From an uncultured Lachnospiraceae bacterium (GTDB lineage Bacteria; Bacillota; Clostridia; Lachnospirales; Lachnospiraceae), in assembly GCA_910586125.1 (NCBI GenBank), contig CAJUHP010000008.1, positions 10,277 through 74,276 of the forward strand: a stretch of 64,000 nt of DNA. Direction: 5' to 3'. Below, piece by piece: positions 36,915-44,892 of this stretch (the stretch's first letter is position 1; each line of letters starts with the position of its first letter). The notes under the pieces are model-generated. The model searched no databases, was not told where the DNA came from, and worked only from the letters and a program-made list of their open reading frames with translations. The translations under genes were made by a program, and so were the position numbers.

Positions 36915-39842
36915 ATGGCAACTCTGCACACAACCAATCCAATCCCTTCCAGACAGCCATCCGAAACCGACCAGGTCATCCTGGCCTATCTAGAAGCATC
37001 TTCCAAAGACTACTATGACGAGGAGATCGCCGGGGACCCGCGCTTTGCGGTCTGGTACCAGCTCTCCAGCCTGCGGACGGGCCTGATCAGTTGGTATCCG
37101 TTCTGTCCTCACGCTGCGGTTCTGGAGATCGGCGCCGGTTTCGGCGCGCTGACAGGTCTGCTGTGCGACCGCTGCAAGACGGTGGCCGCCACAGAGAGGT
37201 CGGATCACCGGGCCGCTGCCATTGCCAGACGCTGGCAGGAAAAGGATAATCTCCATGTCTACGCCGGGGAGTGGAGCGAGATTTCTTTTGACCAAAAATT
37301 TGATTACGTGATCCTGACCGGCATTCTGGAGCGGGCCGGAGGCGGCTCGCCAGACCGGGAGAGGTATATCGAATATCTGAAAAAAGCGGCCGGGCTTTTA
37401 AAAGCGGACGGTATTCTTCTGGCGGCGGTGGAAAATCGTATGGGCCTTCGCTATTTCTGCGGAGACCGCGAACCTCACGGCGGCCATGCCTTTGAGGGGA
37501 TAAGACGGTATCCGCACGGAATCCGCGGGTATTCGTTCAGCCGGGAGGAACTGAAAGACATAGTGGAGCGGAGCGGTTTTTCACAGAGCCGTTTTTATTA
37601 TCCTCTTCCGGATTACCGGTTCCCGCAGTTGATTTATTCGGATCGCTTTCTGCCGGGGCCGAATCTGAGAGAGCGGCTGATTCCGTATCATCTGCATTCC
37701 AGCTCGCTGGTGGCCGTGGAGCAGGATCTCTATCCGGATGTGATTGAAAACGGGGTCTTTCCTTTTTTTGCCAATTCCTTTTTGGTGGAAGGCAGCCGCC
37801 TGGCTCTTCCCGGCGGCGCTCTGTATGCGGCGGTTTCGACGGACCGCGGGCGGGATGGCAGTTATGCCACCCTGATCCGGGACAACGACACCGTCACAAA
37901 ACGACCTCTGTACAGGGAAGGCGAAGCGGGCGCGCAGGCGCTGTATGAACATATGGAGGATCTGAAAGCCCATGGGATTCCGGTTGTCCTGCACACGCTG
38001 CTGCCGGATCACAGCCTGGAGCTTCCCTATATTCCATGGCCCACGCTATCCAATTCTATCAAAGAGATCATCCGGACGGATCCGGAAGAGTTTTTGCAGT
38101 TGTTAGACCGGATTTATGCTTATATTTTACAATCTTCACAGATTGTACCGCCCAGGCCGGAGCTTTTGCCGTCCTCGTCGTCCGTGCCAGATTCTTCGAC
38201 TTCCATGCCGCAGCCGGAAAACGCCTTGCTTTCACTTCACCTGCAGGCAGCAGACAGCGAGGAGGAGCGGGCGCGTCTCTTGTCGCTGGATTTCGGACCG
38301 ATTCTGAAAAAAGCTTACATGGAACTGATTCCCTTAAACTGTTTTTACAATCCGGATACAAAGGAGTTTCTGTACTTTGACCAAGAATTTGTGCGCGAAA
38401 ATTATCCGGCGGGCTATGTAATGTTTCGGGCCATCCACTACATCTATTGCTTTACGCCGGGGGCGGAGCAGTGTTACCCTAGAAAAAAGCTCCTGGAGAA
38501 ATACAGGATGACGGATACCTGGTCGGTCTATCTGGCGGAAGAAAATCGTTTTCTGAACGAGGTGCGCAACCACGAGAAATACCGGCAGTTTTACCGCTGG
38601 TCGGCTGTGGACCGCGCGCGGATTGACGAGAATATCAAGCGCCTGGAATCCGAGGAGGAGACCATTGCCGATTACAAGATATCGGACAAGATGAAGAAGA
38701 TCTGGAAAGTGGAGCTTGCCATGCTGGACGAGGTCAGCCGTATCTGCAAGAAACATGGATTGACCTGGTTTTTGGTGCATGGCAGTCTTCTGGGAGCTAT
38801 CCGCCATAAGGGCTTTATCCCCTGGGACGATGATCTGGATATCGCCATGCCGCGGGCCGACTATGACCGATTTTTGGAGCTTGCAGCCGGAGAGCTGAAA
38901 GAATCGCTCTCTCTTCACACGCCGCAGACGGAACCGGATCTGTTCTGGGGCGGCTTTGCCAGAATCCGCGACAGCCGCACGACAGGCATAGAGACGAGGG
39001 AGCTGGGGCATAAAGGAAATCTTGGAATCTGGATGGATGTACTGCCGCTTGACAGATGCACGATGGACGAGAAAAAATTCGACCGGAAAGAGAAGAAGAT
39101 CCGCCGCTGCCACCGCCTGCTGTTAGCCAAGATCTATGGGAAGGATTACCCGTCTTACGGAGATATGAAACCGCTTCTCTGGCGTTTTTACAGGATGCAG
39201 TCGCATCTGTTTGGCCATACGTCGCTGTGCAGAAAGCTTGACCGGGCGATGCGCCTGTACACGGATGAGCATTCCGAGGACGTAGCTATTTTCAGCGGTT
39301 ATTTTAAGCACCGGCGGCTGTCGGCGGCAGATTTTCAGAGTACGGTAAATCTGACGTTTGAGGGGCGCAGCCTTCCGGCGCCGGCCGGATATGAAAACTA
39401 TATGTTCATGTCCATGGGGAAGGATTATCTGAAGTATCCGCCAGAGGAGGAACGAAAGCCGAAGCATCGCGGAATCTTTGACCCGGAGAGACCCTACGGC
39501 GAATACAGCTGGAAGCTGACGGGGATGTTTGAGGATATCCGCGGGAAAAAGATTATTCTGTTTGGCTCCGGTATGATGTTTGAGGATTACATGAAAAAAT
39601 GGGGAAACCGCTACCGGCCGGATTTTCTGGTGGATAACGACGAAAACAAGTGGGGGCGGCAGCGGTTCGGCATCCCGATCAAAGAGCCGGGTGAGATTTT
39701 GAAGATACCAAAAGAAAAGAGGCGTCTGATCCTGTGCAGTTTTTATTATAAAGAGATTGAAAAACAGTTAGCACAGATGGGAATTCAAGATTACTGCGTC
39801 TACGTGCAGCATTTGGAATGGATTGTGAAATCGGAGGAATAG
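36915..39842 (+). CDS. Methyltransferase - LicD - Rossmann-like module fusion
   Basis: This 975-residue protein joins at least three units. Residues about 55-200 are a class I SAM-dependent methyltransferase (VLEIGAGFGALTGLL, FDYVILTGILERAGGG). Residues 200-590 contain a region I do not recognise. Residues about 595-830 are a LicD domain (HGSLLGAIRHKGFIPWDDDLDIAM), a phosphotransferase that uses CDP-linked donors. Residues about 875-975 are a recurrent module (IILFGSGMMFEDYM, then FLVDNDENKWG). Composition is clearly richer in GC than upstream genes. A cytidylyltransferase carrying the same type of module follows 12 bases later, which fits a donor-maker plus transferase pair. Confidence 0.85.
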   Translation: MATLHTTNPIPSRQPSETDQVILAYLEASSKDYYDEEIAGDPRFAVWYQLSSLRTGLISWYPFCPHAAVLEIGAGFGALTGLLCDRCKTVAATERSDHRAAAIARRWQEKDNLHVYAGEWSEISFDQKFDYVILTGILERAGGGSPDRERYIEYLKKAAGLLKADGILLAAVENRMGLRYFCGDREPHGGHAFEGIRRYPHGIRGYSFSREELKDIVERSGFSQSRFYYPLPDYRFPQLIYSDRFLPGPNLRERLIPYHLHSSSLVAVEQDLYPDVIENGVFPFFANSFLVEGSRLALPGGALYAAVSTDRGRDGSYATLIRDNDTVTKRPLYREGEAGAQALYEHMEDLKAHGIPVVLHTLLPDHSLELPYIPWPTLSNSIKEIIRTDPEEFLQLLDRIYAYILQSSQIVPPRPELLPSSSSVPDSSTSMPQPENALLSLHLQAADSEEERARLLSLDFGPILKKAYMELIPLNCFYNPDTKEFLYFDQEFVRENYPAGYVMFRAIHYIYCFTPGAEQCYPRKKLLEKYRMTDTWSVYLAEENRFLNEVRNHEKYRQFYRWSAVDRARIDENIKRLESEEETIADYKISDKMKKIWKVELAMLDEVSRICKKHGLTWFLVHGSLLGAIRHKGFIPWDDDLDIAMPRADYDRFLELAAGELKESLSLHTPQTEPDLFWGGFARIRDSRTTGIETRELGHKGNLGIWMDVLPLDRCTMDEKKFDRKEKKIRRCHRLLLAKIYGKDYPSYGDMKPLLWRFYRMQSHLFGHTSLCRKLDRAMRLYTDEHSEDVAIFSGYFKHRRLSAADFQSTVNLTFEGRSLPAPAGYENYMFMSMGKDYLKYPPEEERKPKHRGIFDPERPYGEYSWKLTGMFEDIRGKKIILFGSGMMFEDYMKKWGNRYRPDFLVDNDENKWGRQRFGIPIKEPGEILKIPKEKRRLILCSFYYKEIEKQLAQMGIQDYCVYVQHLEWIVKSEE

Positions 39843-39854
39843 GGAGATTGGATT

Positions 39855-40604
39855 ATGGAACAGAAAAAATATCGCCTGGGCTACGTTCCCGGCGTCTATG
39901 ACCTTTTTCATATTGGTCATCTGAATCTGATCCGCCGTGCCAAGGAGCAAAGCGAGGTTTTGCTGGCGGGAGTATTAAGCGACGAGCTGGTGGAGCATTT
40001 TAAGAAAAAGAAACCATTTATCCCGTTTGAGGAGCGCTTCGCGATTGTGGCGGCGCTGAAAGAGGTGGATCAAGTTATAAAGGTGGATTTTTCTAATACC
40101 GTGAAAATGGAGGCATGGAAGCGGTATCACTACGACGCCTATTTTTCCGGGGATGATCACAAGAGCGAGTGGGATCGAGAACAGAGAGAGCTGCAGGCAG
40201 TCGGTTCGGATATCGTGTATCTCCCATATACGAGAGGGACCAGCTCCACCATGATTAAGAAGCAGTTAAAAGAGGCAGAGCAAAAACCGCGCCTGTATCT
40301 GTTCGGCGCGGGGCGGATTGGGCGGCATCAGTTGCAGGTACTGCGGGAGGGGCCAGAGGCAGGCCGGTATGATCTGGCCGGTTTTCTGGACAACCAGCCT
40401 TCCAAGCATCTGACAAGACTCATGGGGCTGCCGGTCTACCGGCCGGAGGATTTACTGACGCTTGAAGCAAAGAATCATTCTGCCTGCCTGGACAGCCGTT
40501 TGCAGGAAAACTATTTTGTTCGGATTACGATGAAAGAGACAGAGGAGGCATGGGAACAGTTAATGCGGCTGGGGATTGACGTTCGGAGAGTGGAAAAGCC
40601 TTGA
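39855..40604 (+). CDS. Cytidylyltransferase with C-terminal Rossmann-like module
   Basis: Residues 1-140 of this 249-residue protein form a TagD/GCT-like cytidylyltransferase (GVYDLFHIGHLNLIRRAK with HxGH, and TRGTSSTMIKK closing motif). It is very similar by eye to the stand-alone enzyme at 4791 (DGVYDLFHVGHLNMI). Residues 145-249 are a recurrent module (LYLFGAGRIGRHQL, then FLDNQPSKH). Expected reaction: activation of a phospho-alcohol to its CDP form, probably for the LicD domain of the preceding protein. It is the last gene before the promoter at 40601, which overlaps its final codons. Confidence 0.85.
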   Translation: MEQKKYRLGYVPGVYDLFHIGHLNLIRRAKEQSEVLLAGVLSDELVEHFKKKKPFIPFEERFAIVAALKEVDQVIKVDFSNTVKMEAWKRYHYDAYFSGDDHKSEWDREQRELQAVGSDIVYLPYTRGTSSTMIKKQLKEAEQKPRLYLFGAGRIGRHQLQVLREGPEAGRYDLAGFLDNQPSKHLTRLMGLPVYRPEDLLTLEAKNHSACLDSRLQENYFVRITMKETEEAWEQLMRLGIDVRRVEKP

Positions 40605-40629
40605 AATAAGAAATTGTTTTTGATATAAT
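40601..40629 (+). promoter_or_regulatory. Sigma-A promoter of the amino-sugar cassette
   Basis: TTGAAA at 40601-40606 and TATAAT at 40624-40629 are separated by 17 bases. The -35 box overlaps the stop of the preceding cytidylyltransferase gene, so the following genes can be expressed apart from the large glycan operon. Confidence 0.8.
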
Positions 40630-40651
40630 GGGGCAAATGCAACAGGAAGAG

Positions 40652-40674
40652 AATCCCTTTTGTGGGATTTTTCA
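40652..40674 (+). promoter_or_regulatory. Leader hairpin with short T run (possible attenuator)
   Basis: AATCCC (40652-40657) and GGGATT (40664-40669) can form a six-base-pair stem with a TTTTGT loop, followed by further T residues. It lies between the promoter and the aminotransferase start. The stem is short, so this may be a weak attenuator, a processing site or chance. Confidence 0.4.
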
Positions 40675-40690
40675 GGGAAGGATAGGACAG

Positions 40691-41821
40691 ATGATCAGTT
40701 TCAACGAGCCGCCCCTGGTCGGAACCGAGGAACAATATATTTCAGAGGCGATTGCCAACCGTAAGATCTGCGGGGATGGTCCTTTTACCAGAAAATGCAG
40801 CGCCTGGCTGGAAGAACATATGAAAACGGCCAAAGCGCTTTTGACGACTTCGTGTACTCACGCAACGGAGATGGCCGCTCTTTTGGCCGGAATCGGGGAG
40901 GGGGACGAGGTTATCATGCCTTCATATACATTTTCGTCCACGGCGAACGCCTTTGTGCTGCGCGGAGGCGTTCCTGTGTTTGTGGATATCCGTCCGGATA
41001 CCATGAATATAGATGAGGAAAAGATCGAGGATGCGGTGACGGAGCGGACGAAAGCGATTGTAGTCGTACACTATGCGGGCGTCGGGTGCGAGATGGAGCG
41101 GATCTGCGGGATTGCCGGACGGCATAATCTGACGGTTATCGAGGACGCCGCACAGGCTGTGATGGCATTTTATAAGGGACGTGCGCTGGGGACAATCGGA
41201 GATTTCGGCTGCTACAGCTTTCATGAGACGAAAAATTATAGCATGGGCGAGGGCGGCGCTTTGCTGATACGGGATGAAAAGGATAGGGAGCGGGCGGAGA
41301 TTATCCGGGAGAAAGGAACGGACCGAAGCCGTTTTTTCAGGGGACAGGTGGACAAATATACCTGGGTAGACGCCGGTTCCTCGTATCTGCCCAGTGAGCT
41401 GAACGCCGCGCATTTGTTTGCCCAGTTGGAGCAGGCGGAGCGGATCAACGCGGATCGCTTAAGAAGCTGGGAGCGCTATCAGCAGATGCTGCTGCCTCTG
41501 GAGCGGGAAGGAATTCTGTCTCTTCCTGTCGTGCCAAAAACATGTAAGCACAATGCGCATATGTTCTATATCAAGGCAAAAGATTTGGCGGAGCGAAGCC
41601 GCCTGCTTGCGTTTTTAAAGGAGCGGGGAATATTGGCGGTGTTTCACTATATTCCGCTCCACAGCGCGCCGGCTGGCCGGCAGTTTGGCCGCTTTCACGG
41701 GGAAGATGTCTATACGACAAAGGAGAGTGAGCGTCTGCTGCGCCTGCCGCTGTATTATGGATTGTCGGAGGCGGATCAAAATCGGGTAGTGGCAGCCGTC
41801 AAGGAGTTTTATGGAAAATAA
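40691..41821 (+). CDS. rffA: dTDP-4-amino-4,6-dideoxygalactose transaminase (WecE/RffA-like)
   Basis: The protein (376 residues from the ATG at 40691, which has an AGGA site at proper spacing) is a DegT/DnrJ/EryC1 aminotransferase that matches E. coli WecE/RffA blocks unusually well: NEPPLVGTE, KICGDGPFTRKC, EVIMPSYTFSSTANAFVLRG, DIRPDTMNIDE and SFHETKNYSMGEGGALL, whose lysine is the PLP-binding residue. WecE converts dTDP-4-keto-6-deoxyglucose to dTDP-4-amino-4,6-dideoxygalactose with glutamate. No rml genes for the precursor lie in this window. Downstream genes look like the lipid-loading and flipping part of an Arn-type pathway. Confidence 0.87.
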   Translation: MISFNEPPLVGTEEQYISEAIANRKICGDGPFTRKCSAWLEEHMKTAKALLTTSCTHATEMAALLAGIGEGDEVIMPSYTFSSTANAFVLRGGVPVFVDIRPDTMNIDEEKIEDAVTERTKAIVVVHYAGVGCEMERICGIAGRHNLTVIEDAAQAVMAFYKGRALGTIGDFGCYSFHETKNYSMGEGGALLIRDEKDRERAEIIREKGTDRSRFFRGQVDKYTWVDAGSSYLPSELNAAHLFAQLEQAERINADRLRSWERYQQMLLPLEREGILSLPVVPKTCKHNAHMFYIKAKDLAERSRLLAFLKERGILAVFHYIPLHSAPAGRQFGRFHGEDVYTTKESERLLRLPLYYGLSEADQNRVVAAVKEFYGK

Positions 41822-42164
41822 GAAGACTCGTTGGAAAGATTATCTTTTGCTGCACGGCGCGCTTTTTTTGTATTCAACCGGAAGTTTTTATTCTAAAACG
41901 GCGGCGGGACAGGCGTTTTTGTCGCCGGGTTTTTTGTTGTTTTACGGGCTGATGCTTCTCAATCTTCTGGTCTATGCGGTCTTGTGGCAGCAGATCCTAA
42001 AACGGTTCCCTCTGACGGTAGCCTTCGCCAACAAAGCAGTTACCATTCTGTGGGGAATTCTGTGGGGAGCGCTGTTCTTTCATGAGACGATTACTTGGCG
42101 GATGCTTGTGGGCGCGGCAGTGATTATTCTTGGCGTTCTGGTGGTGGTGACAGATCATGAGTAA
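41811..42164 (+). CDS. Small EamA/SMR-type membrane protein (ArnE/ArnF-like)
   Basis: The 117-residue protein has four hydrophobic segments (about residues 10-25, 38-55, 65-85, 92-112) and the small-multidrug-resistance-like pattern FANKAVTILWGILWGALFFHE near segment three. It overlaps the aminotransferase gene by 11 bases and the next small membrane gene by eight. The pair recalls ArnE/ArnF, thought to flip undecaprenyl-phosphate-4-amino-arabinose across the inner membrane. I infer a heterodimeric flippase for a lipid-linked amino sugar; a drug-export role is less likely given the context. Confidence 0.78.
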   Translation: MENKKTRWKDYLLLHGALFLYSTGSFYSKTAAGQAFLSPGFLLFYGLMLLNLLVYAVLWQQILKRFPLTVAFANKAVTILWGILWGALFFHETITWRMLVGAAVIILGVLVVVTDHE

Positions 42165-42501
42165 ATTGTTTTTGTTTAGCGGTATTTATCTGCTGTCTGT
42201 ATTGGTGTCTTCCGCCTCTCAGATTCTTCTGAAAAAGAGCGCACAGGGAGAACATAAGAGCCGGCTGGCGGAATATCTGGATCTTCGGGTTCTGACTGCC
42301 TACGGTTTATTTTTCGGTGCGACATTGATCACGGTGACAGCGTTAAAGGTGGTTCCGGTCTCTTTGGGAACCGTGCTGGAATCGACAGGTTATGTGTTTG
42401 TGACGGTTTTCGGCGTATTGTTTTTAAAGGAGAGAGTCAGCCGAAGAAAGCTGGCCGGACTGGTGCTTATCATCTGCGGGATTTTGATTTATGCGCTGTA
42501 G
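42157..42501 (+). CDS. Small EamA/SMR-type membrane protein (partner of the preceding one)
   Basis: The 114-residue protein has four predicted membrane segments, including the EamA/SMR-like block LKVVPVSLGTVLESTGYVF and the C-terminal LAGLVLIICGILIYAL. Its start lies in the previous gene (eight-base overlap), so the two subunits are probably made in equal amounts. Together they have the size and arrangement of an ArnE/ArnF-type dimer, and a polyprenyl-phosphate glycosyltransferase follows, as in arn-like loci. Confidence 0.78.
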   Translation: MSKLFLFSGIYLLSVLVSSASQILLKKSAQGEHKSRLAEYLDLRVLTAYGLFFGATLITVTALKVVPVSLGTVLESTGYVFVTVFGVLFLKERVSRRKLAGLVLIICGILIYAL

Positions 42502-42588
42502 CAGATGGGGATTCTGATTCGGAAATTGAGTTTTTGTACCGCCAGAGAACAAGATGGATCTAGTAGAATAAAGAGGAAAGAAAACGCG

Positions 42589-43536
42589 ATGAAATTTTCG
42601 GTGATTGTACCCTGCTATAATTCTCAGGATACAATAAGTGAGCTGGTGGAATTAACCAGGGAAGTGTTCGGTCAGATGGGTGAGGAGGAGTATGAATTTG
42701 TTCTGGTAAACGACTACTCTCCCAACCGGGAGACGCTGCAGGAACTGCTGAGATTGGCCGGCCGGTATCCGTTTGTAAAGGTGATTGATCTGGCAAAAAA
42801 TTTTGGACAGGCCAATGCCCAGATGGCGGGACTCAATTTTGCCGAAGGAGAATATATCATCAATATGGACGACGATCTTCAGACGCATCCCAGCCACATC
42901 CCTGCACTGTACCAAAAGCTGGAAGAAGGCTATGATCTGGTTTTTGCCCGGTATAAGAAAAAGCAGCACAATTTTTTCCGCAACCTTCTGACCCGCATGG
43001 GAGCAAAATTTGATGAGATGTGTCTGGAGCGCCCAAAGGACATCGACTTTACCAGCTTTTTTATCTGCCGGAAATTTATTCGGGATGAAGTGATTAAATA
43101 TACGTATCCCTACTCGTTTATGGAGGGGCTTTTTCTGCGTACAGCGCGAAACATTGCCAATGTGGAAGTGGAGCATCTGCCACGCCAGCATGGACAGTCC
43201 GGATACAACCTGAGAAAGCTAGTAAAGCTTTGGAGCAACTTTACAAATTTTACCGTTCTGCCGCTTCGCATCGCTGGAATCATCGGATTTCTCTCGGCTC
43301 TGGGAGGGTTTCTCTACGCTCTGTATATTGTGATCAAAAAACTGCTCGATCCGGGAATGCCGATGGGGTATGCGTCCCTGATCTGTGTCGTTCTGATTTT
43401 TTTCGGGATCACGCTGTTCTGCATCGGGATGCTGGGGGAATATGTGGGACGAACGTTTCTGTGTGTCAACAACAGCCCGCAGTATGTGGTGCGGGCTGCC
43501 TATAATGTCTCTGAAAAGAAGGACGGCAAAGAATGA
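42589..43536 (+). CDS. Polyprenyl-phosphate glycosyltransferase (ArnC/GtrB-like, GT2)
   Basis: I chose the ATG at 42589, just before VIVPCYNSQDT, with AGAGGAAAG upstream; the frame is open from 42505. The 315-residue protein has a GT2 domain (VNDYSPNRET, ANAQMAGLNFAEGEYIINMDDDLQ, with DDDLQ as the metal site) and two C-terminal membrane segments (about residues 228-255 and 265-290), the layout of ArnC, GtrB and dolichyl-phosphate-mannose synthase relatives. These enzymes move a sugar from a nucleotide donor to undecaprenyl phosphate. Here the donor is probably the amino sugar made by the WecE-like enzyme. Confidence 0.87.
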   Translation: MKFSVIVPCYNSQDTISELVELTREVFGQMGEEEYEFVLVNDYSPNRETLQELLRLAGRYPFVKVIDLAKNFGQANAQMAGLNFAEGEYIINMDDDLQTHPSHIPALYQKLEEGYDLVFARYKKKQHNFFRNLLTRMGAKFDEMCLERPKDIDFTSFFICRKFIRDEVIKYTYPYSFMEGLFLRTARNIANVEVEHLPRQHGQSGYNLRKLVKLWSNFTNFTVLPLRIAGIIGFLSALGGFLYALYIVIKKLLDPGMPMGYASLICVVLIFFGITLFCIGMLGEYVGRTFLCVNNSPQYVVRAAYNVSEKKDGKE

Positions 43537-44810
43537 ACAGACTGATGATACTGGGATCTATGGATGAATTTGTATCTCTGGTGCAGAAGGCGAAAGCCAG
43601 AGGCATAACCGTGATTGTCTGCGACGGCTATCCGGACGGTCCGGCAAAACTGTATGCGGATCGCGCCTATGATGTGGATATCCGTCTTGTGGACCAGGTG
43701 GCCCAGATCTGCCGGGAAGAGAGAGTGGACGGGATCATCGCCTCTTTTTCCGATATTCTGTTTGAATACCTGGTTCAAATCGCTGCGAAAGCCGGATTGA
43801 AGACATACTGTACGCCAAAGCAGGCTGAATTTCTGCGTTCCAAACAGAAGATGAGGGAAATGTTTCAAGAACTGGGGATTCCCTGCGCAAAGAATCATGT
43901 GCTGACAAGCGATTTTAAGGATCCGGAGATCGCAGATTTATCGTTTCCCGTTGTGATGAAGCCGTTGAACGGATACGGTTCCCGCGGCGTTTTTGTCGTA
44001 AATACAGTAGCGGAAATCCATGAACGGTTTGAGGAGACATCCCGCTACTCCATTGGTACGGATCGGATCATGGCGGAAGAGTACAATAGCGGCTATGAAT
44101 TCAATATGACAAACTGGATTTTGGACAAAGAGGTATACACGCTCTCCATTGCGGATCGGGAGAAAGCGCCGTTTCAGGCCGCGGGAGATATCCCTCCGAT
44201 CTGCCGCCTGGTCTATCCGTCCCGCATGACAGATCTGGTGTATGAGGAGGCCAGAAAGATCGTGCGCAAAGTGGCGTCTTATGTGGGGATCACGACGGGG
44301 CCGCTGTCCATGCAGTTTTTTTATCAGCCGGAAAAAGGAATTCAGGTCTGTGAGTGCGCCGGGCGGTTTTTCGGCTATGAACATGAGCTGCTCAGCTACA
44401 GCAGCGGCTTTTTTATAGAAGATCTGCTGTTAGATTATGTATATGATGAGACCGCCATGCGAAAGCGGGTGCAGAATCACTCGTTTCATCTGCCGCGAAT
44501 CATCGGAGGATTATATTTTCACGGGCGGGAGTGTATCGTGGGAAGTACCAAAGCGGCGGAGGAGCTGATGCGGCAGGTACAGCCCCTGGAATATACGCTT
44601 TACTATAAAAATGGGGAACCGATTTCCCACGATACCGGGGCAAAACCTTATGTGATTCGGCTGGATATCGCGGCGGATACCTACGAAGAGCTGGATCAAA
44701 AGAGCCGGCGGATTTTGGAACAGATGGTGATAACCGACGGGGAAGGCGAAAATCTGATATACCCTGCTGCCATTCCCGTTTATCCGTCGGCCTGCCATAC
44801 CAGGATTTGA
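43533..44810 (+). CDS. ATP-grasp family ligase
   Basis: The 425-residue protein has an N-terminal Rossmann-like pre-ATP-grasp part (LMILGSMDEFVSLV), a KQKMREMFQELGIPCAK segment, and an ATP-grasp core with FPVVMKPLNGYGSRGVF as the lysine- and glycine-rich nucleotide loop and VCECAGRFFGYEH near the metal site. It resembles carbamoyl-phosphate-synthase-large-chain and BL00235/CARNS1-type ligases. Overlap with the GT gene is ATGA. Such ligases couple a carboxylate to an amine, so acylation of the amino sugar by an amino acid is one possibility, but the substrate is unknown. It ends before an 82-base gap with a GC hairpin. Confidence 0.78.
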   Translation: MNRLMILGSMDEFVSLVQKAKARGITVIVCDGYPDGPAKLYADRAYDVDIRLVDQVAQICREERVDGIIASFSDILFEYLVQIAAKAGLKTYCTPKQAEFLRSKQKMREMFQELGIPCAKNHVLTSDFKDPEIADLSFPVVMKPLNGYGSRGVFVVNTVAEIHERFEETSRYSIGTDRIMAEEYNSGYEFNMTNWILDKEVYTLSIADREKAPFQAAGDIPPICRLVYPSRMTDLVYEEARKIVRKVASYVGITTGPLSMQFFYQPEKGIQVCECAGRFFGYEHELLSYSSGFFIEDLLLDYVYDETAMRKRVQNHSFHLPRIIGGLYFHGRECIVGSTKAAEELMRQVQPLEYTLYYKNGEPISHDTGAKPYVIRLDIAADTYEELDQKSRRILEQMVITDGEGENLIYPAAIPVYPSACHTRI

Positions 44811-44892
44811 CCGGTTTCGGAAACCTGTATACGGGATTGGTCGGTGCCGGGGCTGGCACCGGGACGCGCCTTAGCTGCTGGTAAAAAGAGGA

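Noticed and set aside
36766..36993. A 75-codon gene starting with TTG
   Set aside because: It has no ribosome site and is the tail of the FkbM remnant running into the next gene.
38334..39113. A 259-codon minus-strand open frame inside the methyltransferase-LicD gene
   Set aside because: It mirrors the high-GC LicD coding region and shows no recognisable motif; it is a shadow.
44842..44861. Intrinsic terminator between the ATP-grasp and GT-C-like genes
   Set aside because: CGGTGCC/GGCACCG forms a good stem but no T run follows.
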